In this document: positions 31,134 through 43,445 of the stretch, piece after piece
How the letters are laid out: each line of letters begins with the position of its first letter
Numbering within the stretch: the stretch's first letter is position 1
Assembly (NCBI GenBank): GCA_029960885.1
Contig: JASBVV010000046.1
Location: 41,895-105,894 of the forward strand
Reading direction: 5' to 3'
DNA length: 64,000 bases
DNA from: Kyrpidia sp.
GTDB lineage: Bacteria > Bacillota > Bacilli > Kyrpidiales > Kyrpidiaceae
Made by a program: the position numbers and the translations under genes
The notes under the pieces: generated by a model
What the model was told of the DNA's origin: nothing
Database searches by the model: none
Seen by the model: only the letters and a program-made list of their open reading frames with translations

Positions 31134-34100
31134 GTTTCGCCGGGCAGGGGTTCCACGGCCACCCGCAGCGATTCCAGGACCTCCACCAGCGCCCGGGCCG
31201 TGTCGAGGGACGTCAAACAAGGGATGCCCCGCTCCACCGCCTCCCGACGGATGCGAAACCCGTCCCGGCGGGGTTCTCGACCCCGGGTCATGGTGTTGAT
31301 CACCAAATCCGCCCCGCCGTCCCGGATCATGTCGAGAATGCTCGGAGACCCTTCTTCGACTTTGTTCACCGGGGTCACGGCCACCCCCCGCTTGCGTAAA
31401 AACGCCGCGGTTCCGGCGGTGGCAATGAGGGTGAATCCCATCTCGGCCAGCCGCCGGAGAATCGGCCAGGCCTCCTCCTTGTCTTTGTCGGCGATGGTGG
31501 CCACCACCCTGCCGCCCGCCGGCACCCGGACCCCCGCCCCGGCGAGACCCTTATACAAGGCCCGGGCAAACGTGGTATCCCTGCCCATCACCTCCCCGGT
31601 GGATTTCATCTCCGGCCCGAGGGTCACATCCACCCGGCGCAGCTTCGCGAAGGAAAAGACAGGCACTTTCACCGCCACCTCCGGCCGGTCCGGAACCAAC
31701 CCCGGCCGGTAGCCCTGGGAGCGCAGCGATTCCCCGAGAATCGCCCGGACCGCCGCCTCCACCATGGGAACGCCGGTCACTTTGCTCAAAAACGGGACCG
31801 TGCGCGAGGACCGGGGGTTGACCTCCAGCACGTACAATTCTTCTCCGCGCATCACAAACTGGATATTGATCAGCCCCCTCACCGCCAAGGCCCGGGCCAT
31901 ACGCCGGGTGGCCTCGACAATGCGGGCTCTCATGGCCGGAGATAGCGACCTGGCGGGATAAACGGCGATGGAGTCTCCGGAATGGACCCCCGCCCGCTCG
32001 ACGTGTTCCATGATTCCCGGAATCAGCACGTCTTCACCATCGCAGACGGCGTCCACCTCCACCTCGGTCCCCTGGATGTACCGATCGATCCACACCGGGC
32101 GATCCGGCGCGGCGCGGAACGCGTCCCGGAGGTACCCCACCAGCTCGTCGGGCTGATCCACGATCTGCATCGCCCGCCCGCCGAGCACATAGGAAGGGCG
32201 GACCAACAAGGGGTACCCCAGCGCCTCCGCCGCCTCCCGGGCCTGGGACATACTCCAGGCTGTGCGTCCCTCCGGCCGGGAAAGCCCCAGATCCGCCAGG
32301 AGTGCGTCGAACTTTTCCCGGTCCTCGGCCCGGTCGATTTGCTCCGGATCCGCACCCAGGATCGGCACCCCGCGCTCGGACAGAGCGGACGCCAGATTGA
32401 TCGCCGTCTGCCCCCCGAACTGCACCAATACCCCCGCCGGCTTCTCCCGGCGGATCACGTGCATCACATCCTCGATGTGCAAAGGCTCGAAATACAGCCG
32501 ATTTGCGGTGTTAAAATCGGTGGATACCGTCTCCGGGTTGTTGTTGACGATCACCGCCTGGTACCCTGCCTTTTGGAGCGCCCAGACGGCATGAACCGAA
32601 CCATAGTCGAACTCAATGCCCTGTCCGATCCGGATGGGCCCGGAACCGAGCACCAGCACCGTCCGGCCTCCTGCGGCCGGCGCCTCGTCCTCGGCCTCCC
32701 AGGCCGAGTAATAGTAGGGCGTGACCACTTCAAACTCCGCCGCGCAGGTGTCCACGATTTTGTACGACGGGAACAGTCCGAGATCCTCCCGCCATCCCTC
32801 GATGTCCCGGCCGGGAACCCCGGCGTACCGGGCCACGGCCGCATCCGGCAGTCCCATCGTTTTGGCCCGGCGCAGACGATCCTCGGTCAGCCCCTCGGCC
32901 AACTCCGCCTCCATGCCCACGATGTTGCGGATTTTGGCGAGAAAAAAACGGTCGATTCCCGTCTCCCGGTGCACCTGGTCGTCGCTCCATCCCCGGCGCA
33001 GCGCCTCAGCGATCACAAACAACCGCTCATCGTCCGCCGCCCGCAGCCGACACCGCAGCTCGTCGTCCGAAAGCTCTTCCGTCCCCGGCAAATCCAACCC
33101 GTCGACCCCGATTTCCAGAGAGCGCACCGCCTTGAGCAGTGAAGACTCGAAGGTCCTCCCGATGGCCATCACTTCGCCGGTGGATTTCATCTGGGTGCCG
33201 AGCCGGCGGTTGGCCGTTCCGAATTTGTCGAAGGGCCAGCGGGGGATCTTGGTCACCACATAGTCCAGAGCCGGCTCAAAACAGGCAAACGTGCGGCCGG
33301 TCACCGGATTGACGATCTCATCCAGGTCGTACCCCGCCGCGATCCTGGCGGCCACCCGGGCGATGGGGTAGCCCGTGGCTTTCGACGCCAGCGCGCTGGA
33401 GCGGCTCACCCGCGGATTAACCTCGATGACATAATACCGATCGCCGGCCGGGTCCAGGGCGAACTGAACGTTGCACCCCCCCTGGATCCCCAGGGCGCGG
33501 ATAATCCGCAGGGAGGCGTTGCGCAGCCGCTGGTAGTCCCTTTCCGAAAGGGTCTGGCTCGGGGCCACGACCATGCTGTCCCCGGTGTGAATCCCCACCG
33601 GATCAACATTTTCCATGTTGCAGACGACGATACAGGTGTCCCGGCCGTCCCGCATGACCTCGTACTCGATTTCTTTAAAGCCGGCCACACTCCGCTCCAC
33701 CAGGATTTGGCGAATCGGGCTCGCCTCCAGGCCGAGCATGGCCACCTCGGCGAGCTCATCCGGGCCGCCGGCCAGACCGCCGCCGGTGCCTCCGAGGGTG
33801 TACGCCGGGCGCACGATCACCGGATAGCCGATCCGGCCGGCAAACGCCAGCGCTTCCTCCACCCGGGTGACGATGGCGCTTTCGGGCACCGGCTCCCCGA
33901 TGTCCGCCATGAGCGCCCGAAATTGTTCCCGGTCTTCCGCCTTCTCGATGGACGCCAGAGGGGTGCCCAACAGCTCGATCCCCAGTTCGTCCAGCACCCC
34001 TTCCCGGGCCAACTCCACCGCCAGATTGAGGCCGGTCTGGCCTCCCAGGGTGGCCAGCAGCCCGTCCGGACGCTCCCTGCGGGCCACCGCCGCCACGGTC

Positions 34101-34315
34101 TCCGGGGTGAGGGGCTCGATGTACACCCGATCGGCCATGTGCGGGTCGGTCATGATGGTGGCCGGGTTGCTGTTGACCAGCACCACCTCATACCCTTCTT
34201 CTCTCAACGCCTGGCAGGCCTGGGTCCCGGCATAATCGAACTCCGCCGCTTGGCCGATCACGATGGGTCCTGAACCGATGACGAGGATTTTGCGGATGTC
34301 CGTTCGTTTAGGCAT
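31115..34315 (-). CDS. carB: Carbamoyl-phosphate synthase large subunit
   Basis: 1066 aa with duplicated ATP-grasp domains; [26 protein letters not shown]. Confidence 0.97.
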   Translation of the reverse strand: MPKRTDIRKILVIGSGPIVIGQAAEFDYAGTQACQALREEGYEVVLVNSNPATIMTDPHMADRVYIEPLTPETVAAVARRERPDGLLATLGGQTGLNLAVELAREGVLDELGIELLGTPLASIEKAEDREQFRALMADIGEPVPESAIVTRVEEALAFAGRIGYPVIVRPAYTLGGTGGGLAGGPDELAEVAMLGLEASPIRQILVERSVAGFKEIEYEVMRDGRDTCIVVCNMENVDPVGIHTGDSMVVAPSQTLSERDYQRLRNASLRIIRALGIQGGCNVQFALDPAGDRYYVIEVNPRVSRSSALASKATGYPIARVAARIAAGYDLDEIVNPVTGRTFACFEPALDYVVTKIPRWPFDKFGTANRRLGTQMKSTGEVMAIGRTFESSLLKAVRSLEIGVDGLDLPGTEELSDDELRCRLRAADDERLFVIAEALRRGWSDDQVHRETGIDRFFLAKIRNIVGMEAELAEGLTEDRLRRAKTMGLPDAAVARYAGVPGRDIEGWREDLGLFPSYKIVDTCAAEFEVVTPYYYSAWEAEDEAPAAGGRTVLVLGSGPIRIGQGIEFDYGSVHAVWALQKAGYQAVIVNNNPETVSTDFNTANRLYFEPLHIEDVMHVIRREKPAGVLVQFGGQTAINLASALSERGVPILGADPEQIDRAEDREKFDALLADLGLSRPEGRTAWSMSQAREAAEALGYPLLVRPSYVLGGRAMQIVDQPDELVGYLRDAFRAAPDRPVWIDRYIQGTEVEVDAVCDGEDVLIPGIMEHVERAGVHSGDSIAVYPARSLSPAMRARIVEATRRMARALAVRGLINIQFVMRGEELYVLEVNPRSSRTVPFLSKVTGVPMVEAAVRAILGESLRSQGYRPGLVPDRPEVAVKVPVFSFAKLRRVDVTLGPEMKSTGEVMGRDTTFARALYKGLAGAGVRVPAGGRVVATIADKDKEEAWPILRRLAEMGFTLIATAGTAAFLRKRGVAVTPVNKVEEGSPSILDMIRDGGADLVINTMTRGREPRRDGFRIRREAVERGIPCLTSLDTARALVEVLESLRVAVEPLPGETWGERG

Positions 34316-35429
34316 GGATGATCTCCTTTCGGGCCGCTGCGGTCCACGCGTCGATCATCTGAAGATACCGGTCGAACAGCTCGGCGGCATCGTCGGGCCC
34401 CGGATGGGCCTCGGGGTGAAATTGCACCGAAAAGGCCGGCAGATCCCGATGGCGAAGGCCCTCCACGGTCCCGTCGTTCTGGTTGAGGTGGGTCAACTCG
34501 AGCGACTCGGGCAGGCCATCCCTGGACACCACATAGCCGTGATTTTGCGCGGTAATCATGATCCGTCCGGTGGCCAGATCTTTCACCGGATGATTGCACC
34601 CCCGATGGCCGAATCGCATTTTCTCCGTCTCCCCTCCGCAGGCCAGGGCAAGCACCTGATGACCGAGACAAATGCCGAACAACGGGACCCGCCCGAGCAA
34701 CCTCCGCACTATCTCCACAGCCTCGGAGATATCCCGGGGATCGCCGGGTCCGTTGGACAGGACCACGCCTTCGGGACGCAGAGCGAGGATCTCCTCGGCG
34801 GACGTGAAGGCGGGCACCACGTACAGGTCGCAATTCCGGCGCAAGAGGGACTCGAGGATGCCGTGCTTCAGTCCGTAATCCACCACCGCCACCCGCCGTC
34901 CCCGGCCCGGCAAGCGGTACGGCTCGCGGGCGGTCACCCGGCTCACGTGATCCCCGGGGGCGGGGGTGCGGAGCCGCTGTTCCATGCTCTCCAGGTCGAG
35001 CGCCCTCTCTCCGGGCGCCTGGGCGATGAGAACTCCTTTCATCGTGCCGTGGACCCGGATGTGACGCACCAAGCTCCGGGTGTCGACCCCATCCATGCCC
35101 GGGATTCCCTGGCGCCGCAGATACTCGTCCAGCGTTTCCGCCGAGCGCCAGTGGCTGGGCGCCGCCGCCTCGCGAACGATCACCCCGGCCGCCCGGACCC
35201 GCCAGGACTGGCCGACCCCGGGAGCCAGGCCGTAATTCCCGATCAGGGGATAGGTGAAGGTCACGATCTGCCGGAAGTAGGAAGGATCGGTCAGGGTCTC
35301 CTGATAACCGGTCATTCCGGTGGTGAACACCACCTCTCCCACGGTCGAACCCTCGGCTCCGAAAGCTCGTCCTTCCACAAGGGTGCCGTCCTCCAGAAAC
35401 AAATACGCCCGTCTCTCACCGTGTTTCAC
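34308..35429 (-). CDS. carA: Carbamoyl-phosphate synthase small subunit
   Basis: [33 protein letters not shown]; glutaminase [13 protein letters not shown]. Confidence 0.96.
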   Translation of the reverse strand: MKHGERRAYLFLEDGTLVEGRAFGAEGSTVGEVVFTTGMTGYQETLTDPSYFRQIVTFTYPLIGNYGLAPGVGQSWRVRAAGVIVREAAAPSHWRSAETLDEYLRRQGIPGMDGVDTRSLVRHIRVHGTMKGVLIAQAPGERALDLESMEQRLRTPAPGDHVSRVTAREPYRLPGRGRRVAVVDYGLKHGILESLLRRNCDLYVVPAFTSAEEILALRPEGVVLSNGPGDPRDISEAVEIVRRLLGRVPLFGICLGHQVLALACGGETEKMRFGHRGCNHPVKDLATGRIMITAQNHGYVVSRDGLPESLELTHLNQNDGTVEGLRHRDLPAFSVQFHPEAHPGPDDAAELFDRYLQMIDAWTAAARKEIIHA

Positions 35430-36406
35430 GCCAGGGGCACCCCTTTCCGCCAGGACCCGGCAGGCTTCCCCAGTTCTGTACCGAGCGCCGCTCCCAGACA
35501 CCGGCACAACAGAGCCATCCGCACATACAGTCCGCCCGCCGCCTGGCGAAAATACGCCGCTCTGGGATCGGCATCCACGGCGGGATCAATCTCCCCGGCC
35601 CGGGGCAGGGGATGCATGATCACCGCGTCCGCCCTCATCCGCGACAGCAGCCCGGAGTCCACCACGTACCGGCCGTAGGCCCGTTCATAGAGCTCTCGCG
35701 AGGGGAAACGTTCTTTCTGGATCCGGGTCTGATAGAGTACATCCGCCTGGGCCGCCGCCCGCTCCAAATCCGTTTCCCGGGACCAGGAGACTCCCCGCTG
35801 TTCGAGATATTCCAGCACATGGTCCGGAACCGGCGTCTCCGGGGGAGAGACGAAATCGATGTGGATTTCGCGGAAGAGCGAGAGGAGGTACGTTAGGGAG
35901 TGGACCGTGCGGCCGTAGGCGAGATCCCCGACCATGGCCACCCGCAGCCCGTCGATACGCCCTTTTTCGCGATAGATGGCATACAGATCGAGCAGCGCCT
36001 GGGTGGGATGCTCCCCCGGTCCGTCCCCGGCATTGATCACCGGCACCGAGGAGACCGCCGCCGCCCGGGCCGCCGCACCCTCCTCGTGGTGACGGAGCAC
36101 GATCACATCGGCGTAGGCCCCGATCACCCGAATGGAATCCTCCAGAGTCTCCCCTTTGATGGCCGAGGAAAACTGCGCCGCGTTCTCGGTGCTGATGACC
36201 TGACCGCCCAAGCGCAGCATCGCCGCCTCAAACGACAGCCTCGTCCGGGTGCTGGGTTCAAAAAACACCGTCGCCATGATCCGGCCGCGCAACAGATCGA
36301 GGCCTCCTCGTTTCACCCGCTCCTCCAGCCGGCGGGCCGACGCAAACAGATCTTCCACTTCCCGGCGCACAAACTGTTTGGCTCCCAACACGTGAATCAT
36401 GGCCAC
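35426..36406 (-). CDS. pyrB: Aspartate carbamoyltransferase
   Basis: FFEPSTRTRLSFE; GDGPGEHPTQALLDL; HPLPR. Confidence 0.95.
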   Translation of the reverse strand: MAMIHVLGAKQFVRREVEDLFASARRLEERVKRGGLDLLRGRIMATVFFEPSTRTRLSFEAAMLRLGGQVISTENAAQFSSAIKGETLEDSIRVIGAYADVIVLRHHEEGAAARAAAVSSVPVINAGDGPGEHPTQALLDLYAIYREKGRIDGLRVAMVGDLAYGRTVHSLTYLLSLFREIHIDFVSPPETPVPDHVLEYLEQRGVSWSRETDLERAAAQADVLYQTRIQKERFPSRELYERAYGRYVVDSGLLSRMRADAVIMHPLPRAGEIDPAVDADPRAAYFRQAAGGLYVRMALLCRCLGAALGTELGKPAGSWRKGVPLA

Positions 36407-36538
36407 CCCGCCCTTTCCGTCGATCTCGTCGTATTGCCGGATCCCGACTCTCCAACCGTATCGCCCAAAGGACCCCGGGCGTCCGCGGAAACCGGGATCC
36501 GCCGGGTTTCTCGGCTCGAAGGATCCGCGCCGAATGGA

Positions 36539-37849
36539 TTATCTCGGCACACACGGCTCCTCGGCCGCCGGCGTCCCGGGCACCTCTTCCTTCCAGGGGC
36601 CGGCGTGCCTCCCCGGCCCGCCGGAAGGGCCGCCTTCCCGCCGTTCCGGGAAGATCGCGTTCAAGATCATGCCGCCGAAAGTCGCCAGAGCCAGCCCGCC
36701 GATCTCCAGGCCTCCCAGGTGCAGCACCGTGTCGCCGACCACCCCGACCCCCAGCACCATGATCACGCTGGCAATGGCCAAATTTCGGGGGTTGGAGAAG
36801 TCCACGCGGTGTTCCACCACCATCCGCACTCCCGCAGCGGCGATGGTCCCGAACAAAAGCACGCTGATCCCGCCCATCACCGGCACGGGGATGGAATGGA
36901 CCAGAGCACCCAGTTTGCCGATGAACGCAAACATCACGGCGATCACCGCCGCGCCGCCGATCACCCACACGCTGTACACCCGGGTGATGGCCATGACCCC
37001 GATGTTCTCCCCGTAGGTGGTGGTGGGCGGACCTCCCATGAGTCCCGCCACCGCCGTGGCCACCCCGTCACCCAGAAGGGACCGGTGCAGCCCCGGATCC
37101 CGCATCAGGGGCCGTCCAACAATATTTTCCGTAACCAACAGGTGTCCAATGTGCTCGGCGATGGTCACCAGGGCCACCGGGGCAATGGTCCAAACCGCCG
37201 ACATCGAAGGCCTGGGGGTTACAAAATCCGGCGGGGAGAACCAGGGTGCCTGAACCACCGGCCGCCAGTCCACCTGCCCCGTGATCGCACTGTACAGGTA
37301 GCCCGCGGCGATCCCGAAGAGAATGGGGACGACGTTCAAAAATCCCCGGAAGAACACCATAGCGGCCATGGCTGCACCCAAGGCGACCCATGCCGCCCCG
37401 TATCCCTTGGCGGCCATGGAGACGGCCGTCCCCGCCAGGCTGAGGCCGATGACCACCACCACCGGCCCGACCACAATGGGAGGCAGGAGCTTCTCCAACC
37501 AGCGGGTGCCGAACCGGGCGATGACCAGGGCCACCACGATATACACCACTCCGGACATCGCCGCCCCGAACAACGCCTCCCCCTGCCCCTGGCTCTTGGA
37601 CACGGCGAGGATCGGGGCGATAAAGGCGAACGACGACCCCAGATACGCCGGGATTTTCCCCCGGGTCATCAACAGGTACAGAAGCGTCCCGAGCCCGCCG
37701 GTGAACAGGGCCACCGAAGGATCCAACCCCGTCAAGAACGGGACCAACACTGTGGAACCGAACATGGCAAACATGTGCTGCAAACTGAGGGGCAGCGCTT
37801 GACCGAACGGAAGCCGCTCTCCCACATCGACAATCCGCCGCATCGTCAT
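36539..37849 (-). CDS. pyrP: Uracil/uracil-xanthine permease
   Basis: NCS2 family: LPFGQALPLSLQHMFAMFGSTVLVPFLTGLDPSVALFTGG; position between pyrR and pyrB. Confidence 0.92.
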   Translation of the reverse strand: MTMRRIVDVGERLPFGQALPLSLQHMFAMFGSTVLVPFLTGLDPSVALFTGGLGTLLYLLMTRGKIPAYLGSSFAFIAPILAVSKSQGQGEALFGAAMSGVVYIVVALVIARFGTRWLEKLLPPIVVGPVVVVIGLSLAGTAVSMAAKGYGAAWVALGAAMAAMVFFRGFLNVVPILFGIAAGYLYSAITGQVDWRPVVQAPWFSPPDFVTPRPSMSAVWTIAPVALVTIAEHIGHLLVTENIVGRPLMRDPGLHRSLLGDGVATAVAGLMGGPPTTTYGENIGVMAITRVYSVWVIGGAAVIAVMFAFIGKLGALVHSIPVPVMGGISVLLFGTIAAAGVRMVVEHRVDFSNPRNLAIASVIMVLGVGVVGDTVLHLGGLEIGGLALATFGGMILNAIFPERREGGPSGGPGRHAGPWKEEVPGTPAAEEPCVPR

Positions 37850-37920
37850 CCTGTTTCGATCCTCCTGTTCGAGCCCTTGGGCAAACGTTTCCCGCTCCGC
37901 CGGCGCCGGCATCGCCCCAC

Positions 37921-38041
37921 AAAAAAACCCCTGCGTTCCGGCGCAGAGGTTCCCGGCGCACGGGGAGATCCCTGTGAATCGAATCCCCGGCCCCCGATTG
38001 AACCCCCTTGCCGGCCTCGCCGGACCGACTTAAAGGGAGCC
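37921..38041 (-). promoter_or_regulatory. PyrR-dependent attenuator between pyrR and pyrP
   Basis: Minus strand: TCGGTCCGGCGAGGCCGG PyrR-binding-loop-like sequence, then terminator AACCTCTGCG-CCGGAA-CGCAGGGGTTTTTTT. Confidence 0.8.
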
Positions 38042-38085
38042 TGTCTCGTGTTTGTTCCAAGTCGCTTTCGTCGCGATTTCCCCGC

Positions 38086-38824
<739 letters not shown>

Positions 38825-38871
38825 CTCCATCCTTGAGTCATGCCCATCATACTCCCTGCGCCCGCCCCCCG

Positions 38872-39798
38872 TCAACCCCTCAATCGGGCCATGAGCGCCC
38901 GCATGTCGTCGGGCAACGGAGAGGTAAAGCGCAGTCGGCTTCCGGTGGCCGGGTGGTCAAAACCGAGAACGGCGGCATGCAACGCCTGGCCCTTCATGCC
39001 CATGGACCGCCTCGGCCCGTATTTCGGATCCCCGATCACCGGAAACCCGATGAACTCCATGTGCACCCGGATCTGATGGGTACGCCCGGTCTGCAGCCGC
39101 AGCCGCAAGAGCGTCGCCCGGGAGAACCTCTCCACCACGGTAAAATGGGTCACCGCGGGCCGGCCGCCCCGCACCACGGCCATCTGCTGGCGCAGGAGAG
39201 GATGCCGTCCCACCGGGGCATCCACCGTCCCATGATCGTGGGGAACCACCCCGTGGACCAGGGCCAGGTACTCCCGATCCACGGTATGATCGTGAAACTG
39301 CTTGGCCAGCCACGCATACGCCGCGTCCGTCTTGGCCGCCACCAAAAGCCCCGAGGTGTCCCGGTCGATCCGGTGCACGATGCCGGGACGCACCCCCCCG
39401 CCCAACGTGGACAACGAACCGCAGTGGGCGAGCAGGCCGTTCACCAGGGTCCCCCGGGGATGCCCGGGCGCCGGATGCACCACCATCCCCCGGGGTTTGT
39501 CCACCACCACCTGATCCCCGTCCTCGAACACAATGTTCAACTCCATCGGCTCGGGCACGACATCGACCGGCTCCGGTTCGGGCGGTTCGACCAGCACGTC
39601 CTCCCCGGGACGCACCCGGTGGTTGGCCTTGACCGTCCGCTCCCCGACCTGGACCCGCCCTTCCTCAATCCACCCCTGAATCCGAGACCGAGACACATCC
39701 TCCATCCGCCGGGCCAAAAACCGGTCGATTCGCTCCCCCGCCTCCTCGTCAGCCACCACAAACCAAAGCGCATCCCGCGCCTGTTCCTCTTCGTTCAC
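38872..39798 (-). CDS. rluD: RluA-family pseudouridine synthase (RluD-like)
   Basis: S4 domain; GIVHRIDRDTSGLLVAAKTDAAY. Confidence 0.93.
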   Translation of the reverse strand: MNEEEQARDALWFVVADEEAGERIDRFLARRMEDVSRSRIQGWIEEGRVQVGERTVKANHRVRPGEDVLVEPPEPEPVDVVPEPMELNIVFEDGDQVVVDKPRGMVVHPAPGHPRGTLVNGLLAHCGSLSTLGGGVRPGIVHRIDRDTSGLLVAAKTDAAYAWLAKQFHDHTVDREYLALVHGVVPHDHGTVDAPVGRHPLLRQQMAVVRGGRPAVTHFTVVERFSRATLLRLRLQTGRTHQIRVHMEFIGFPVIGDPKYGPRRSMGMKGQALHAAVLGFDHPATGSRLRFTSPLPDDMRALMARLRG

Positions 39799-40250
39799 AA
39801 CTCCCTCTCCCTATGCGATCCGCGCCCAGCCAGGAGGGCTTCGACCACCATCCAGGCCACGGCGACGGTGATACAACTGTCCGCCACATTAAAAATCGGA
39901 AAATGGATGATCCGCACGTCGATAAAATCCACCACCTGCCCCGTCACCAACCGATCCCACAAATTTCCCACGGCCCCCCCGAGCAGCAGGGCCAGTGCCG
40001 CAAGGGTGGAATGGCGGTGCGTCCGGCGTTTGGCGGACAGGATGCCCGCGATCACCACCAGGGTCACCGCGACAAACAACCATCGCTGATTCTGCAAGAT
40101 GCTGAACGCTGCCCCGGCATTTAAATGATACGTAATGTGAAGGACTCCGGGCCAGATCGGAATGGTCTGACCCAGCTCCATGGCGTGGCTCACCCAATAT
40201 TTGGTCAACCAATCCACCAGCCATACGACGGCCGCCCATACATAAAACAT
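39795..40250 (-). CDS. lspA: Lipoprotein signal peptidase II
   Basis: LVDWLTKYWVSHAM; NLWDRLVTGQVVDFIDV; FNVADSCI. Confidence 0.94.
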   Translation of the reverse strand: MFYVWAAVVWLVDWLTKYWVSHAMELGQTIPIWPGVLHITYHLNAGAAFSILQNQRWLFVAVTLVVIAGILSAKRRTHRHSTLAALALLLGGAVGNLWDRLVTGQVVDFIDVRIIHFPIFNVADSCITVAVAWMVVEALLAGRGSHREREL

Positions 40251-40352
40251 GACGTCACCTCGTCCCACAACTGAGCGCCCCCAGTGTACCACAGGCAAAA
40301 TGCCCGGGGCAACGCCGGGCGGGCGCCGTCCGGACAAGCCGTCGGGAACCGG

Positions 40353-40907
40353 TTATCCTTCGTCGTCATCATCGTCGGACTGCGGGCCGGCCGTGCGCAC
40401 CACGTCGCTGGACGTCCCGTACAGGGCCACGTCCTGCCAGGCATCCTCCCCGTCGTATCCCGTCTGATCCTGCCCATCCATCGACGTGCGTCCGAAGCCC
40501 GGGCTCAAGAACGGCTCTTCCGCCGGGCGGTTGTCATCCCCTTCCCGGAGGTCTTCCCGCCGCCGGCACGCGAGACACAACGCAGCCGCCGGCTCGGCGA
40601 TAAGCCGGTCCCGGCCGATGGGCGATCCGCACCGCTCGCAACGGCCGTAACTCCCATCGCGCAAACGCTGCAATGCGCTCTCCACTTGATCCAGGCGCAG
40701 GTAAGCCCCTTCCCGCAGCGCCACATCCTTTCCCCGTTCAAACATTTCGCTTCCCAGATCCGCCGGATGGTTGTCGTAACCGGACAACTCCCCCACCGAA
40801 TCGTTCATCGAGCGATTCAAGCCAAATCCGCCATGTTGTCGCAAACGGGCCCTCAAATCGGCCGCTTCGGCCTCCAATTGGCGTCGTTGCTCCTCCCAGT
40901 TTTCCAC
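40353..40907 (-). CDS. TraR/DksA C4-type zinc-finger protein (YteA-like)
   Basis: Zn finger CERCGSPIGRDRLIAEPAAALCLAC. Confidence 0.88.
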   Translation of the reverse strand: MENWEEQRRQLEAEAADLRARLRQHGGFGLNRSMNDSVGELSGYDNHPADLGSEMFERGKDVALREGAYLRLDQVESALQRLRDGSYGRCERCGSPIGRDRLIAEPAAALCLACRRREDLREGDDNRPAEEPFLSPGFGRTSMDGQDQTGYDGEDAWQDVALYGTSSDVVRTAGPQSDDDDDEG

Positions 40908-41319
40908 CGTGCCCCTCCTTCTTCCTGAGACTGTCTCGCGGCCGGTCCCCAGACCTGCGGACAGGGATCGACGGCCGCCGTCGGATCGACAAGCGGCTCT
41001 TCCGGCTTGAAAATCCGGTCTGCGGGCCACGCGGGACTTTGTTTTCGCTCCGCCCCCCTCGCCCGCCATCGGGCTGGAAGCCGCTGGTCCGTCCGGCGGG
41101 CGAACGGCCCGAGACCCGGGACAAGGCGAACCCTTTGCGCGGGGCCGGAAAGAGCGCCCGGCGCCCGGTGCGTCCCGTCCTCTTTCGAATAGTGTTTGTG
41201 GGCCTGGCCAACGGCATACCCCCCGCCGATATCGCTGGCCCGCCCGATTCTCATCTTGACAAGGATTTTATAATAGGAGTAACGCCGATAAATATTTCGC
41301 GGGACGAAGGGATAGCCGG

Positions 41320-42537
41320 ATGATGATATGGAAACGCAATCTTTTGATCTGCTGGATCGGATCCTTTGCCACGACGGCGGGCATGAGTCTGGTCATCCCG
41401 TTTCTGCCTCTGTACATCGAACAACTCGGGGTTCGCACCACGGCGGAGGTGGAACAATGGGCGGGACTCGCTTTTGGCTCCACCTTCCTCATGTCCGCCG
41501 TCGTCTCCCCGCTGTGGGGGCAGTTGGCCGACCGCCGGGGAAGGAAACTGATGTTGCTCCGGGCCAGCCTGGGGATGGCCATTGTGATGACCTTGATGGG
41601 CTTTGTGACCAGCGTCTACCAATTGGTGGGGCTGAGATTGTTGATGGGAGCCGTGTCGGGATATATCGCGGCGGCCATCACGTTGGTGGCCGCCCAGACG
41701 CCGAAGGAGCATTCGGGGTGGGCTCTGGGGACCCTCTCCACCGGCACGGTGGGCGGAAACCTCATGGGGCCTCTCGTCGGGGGATATTTGGCAGAGACCA
41801 TCGGACTTCGGCACGTGTTTTTCGTCACCGGCGGCTTTATGCTCCTGGCTTTTTTTGTGACCCTGATGTTCATCCGCGAGCATTTTACCCCGCCGGCGCC
41901 GTCACCGGCCGCGAACGGGCGAAGATTCTGGTCCCGGGTGCCCAACCGCCGCACCCTGTGGGCGCTGTTTTTGACCACCTTCATGCTGCAGTTGGCGAAC
42001 ATGTCCATCGAACCGATCGTCACCGTGTACGTCAAACAGTTGGCCGGAGACTCGACGCACATCGCCCTGATCTCCGGCGCCGTGGTGGCCGCCGCGGGGT
42101 TTGCCAACGCCCTGACCGCTTCGCCGCTGGGCAGAATCTCCGACCGGATCGGGCCGCAAAAGGTCCTCTTTGCCGCCCTGTTGCTGGGCGGCCTGGTGTT
42201 CATCCCCCAGGCCTACGTCCGGACACCCTGGCAACTGCTCGTGCTACGCCTCCTGCTCGGCATGTTCATGGCCGGCATGTTGCCGTCGATCAATTCGTTG
42301 ATCAAACGCAATGTCCCCCAGGACATGGCCGGACGCGTTTTCGGCTACAACCAGTCCGCCCAGTATCTGGGCAACATCGCCGGACCACTGCTCGGCAGCC
42401 AGACCGCCGCACACCTCGGAATCCGTTACGTCTTTTTCTCGACCAGTTTCCTGTTGCTCTTCAATGCCCTGTGGATTCGCCGCACCGACAAGCGAGCCGG
42501 CCTGGCCTCGGACTCTCGGACGCCCGAAGCCGAGTAA
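41320..42537 (+). CDS. MFS drug/multidrug transporter
   Basis: 12-TM-like hydrophobic pattern; GQLADRRGRKLMLLR MFS motif A. Confidence 0.92.
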   Translation: MMIWKRNLLICWIGSFATTAGMSLVIPFLPLYIEQLGVRTTAEVEQWAGLAFGSTFLMSAVVSPLWGQLADRRGRKLMLLRASLGMAIVMTLMGFVTSVYQLVGLRLLMGAVSGYIAAAITLVAAQTPKEHSGWALGTLSTGTVGGNLMGPLVGGYLAETIGLRHVFFVTGGFMLLAFFVTLMFIREHFTPPAPSPAANGRRFWSRVPNRRTLWALFLTTFMLQLANMSIEPIVTVYVKQLAGDSTHIALISGAVVAAAGFANALTASPLGRISDRIGPQKVLFAALLLGGLVFIPQAYVRTPWQLLVLRLLLGMFMAGMLPSINSLIKRNVPQDMAGRVFGYNQSAQYLGNIAGPLLGSQTAAHLGIRYVFFSTSFLLLFNALWIRRTDKRAGLASDSRTPEAE

Positions 42538-42562
42538 CATCCACCCGGATCCACCCGGGTAC

Positions 42563-43042
42563 TCACGGCACCCGCGGAGTATGCAACTGAGCTTGGACGA
42601 TCTTCACCAGGTCGGCGATGAATCCCCCGATCACAGGGAGGTTGTACACCGCCAGAGCCTGCAGAACATAAACCAGAAGTGCGGCGATCAAGGTGAATCC
42701 GACCCCGATACCCACCCCCCGGGACAGCCCGCTGATGAGATTGATCCAGATCAGCCGGGAGGGCCGGGTGATCATATAGACATATTCCGCAAAATTCCCC
42801 TTTTCCAAATAAGCCGCCAGCGTGCGAAGCGGCTCTTCGATTCGCGCCGCTGTGTCGGCCACTCGCCTGGATGCATCCTCCGGGCGATCCGGGCGCCCGC
42901 ACGCCGGTTCTTTCCCCGGAGTTCGATCGTCCGACCCCTTGCGCGTGTCCCGCCCGTCGGCGGGTCCGGCCGGCGCCGCCGACGGCGGCCGATCCGCACT
43001 TCCCTTGTTTCCGATGCCGGCGACTCCCACGCGAATGCGCAT
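42563..43042 (-). CDS. DUF5665-like membrane protein
   Basis: LEKGNFAEYVYMITRPSRLIWINLISGLSRGVGIGVGFTLIAALLVYVL. Confidence 0.75.
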   Translation of the reverse strand: MRIRVGVAGIGNKGSADRPPSAAPAGPADGRDTRKGSDDRTPGKEPACGRPDRPEDASRRVADTAARIEEPLRTLAAYLEKGNFAEYVYMITRPSRLIWINLISGLSRGVGIGVGFTLIAALLVYVLQALAVYNLPVIGGFIADLVKIVQAQLHTPRVP

Positions 43043-43149
43043 GATTCCCCCTCCCCATCCACATCTACGCATCCGAAACCGGGGTTATGCATCGCCAAGT
43101 TCCCGCCGCTCTGTTATGATGAGGGGTGGACAGACAGGAGGGAACCGCG

Positions 43150-43338
43150 GTGTTGCGCAAACTTTCCGTCGCCCTGATTTGGGTCGGGGGGATCGCCATC
43201 GGGGCGGGTTTCGTGGCCCGAGTGGCTTTTCAGCTCGACCCCAGCCCGGTCTCCGTCTTTTTATCGGCCGCCTTTGCCGTATTCCTGACCGGTATGGTGC
43301 TGTTCATCGTGAGCAACCTATTTCCCCCCAAGCCGTGA
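43150..43338 (+). CDS. Small two-TM membrane protein of unknown function
   Basis: VLRKLSVALIWVGGIAIGAGFVARVAFQLDPSPVSVFLSAAFAVFLTGMVLFIVSNLF; GGAGGGAACC RBS. Confidence 0.5.
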   Translation: MLRKLSVALIWVGGIAIGAGFVARVAFQLDPSPVSVFLSAAFAVFLTGMVLFIVSNLFPPKP

Positions 43339-43445
43339 ACGGGATCCGGTCGGCCGGGTGCGGATCAAAACCGAACGATCGGACGGCGGCGCGGTTTTCC
43401 CGACCGGCCAAGAGGCGGGCCGACGCGGGCACCAAAGCCCGGCGC

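Noticed and set aside
41256-41274. TTGACA and TATAAT upstream of the MFS gene
   Set aside because: Only 7 bp apart, so they cannot form one SigA promoter.
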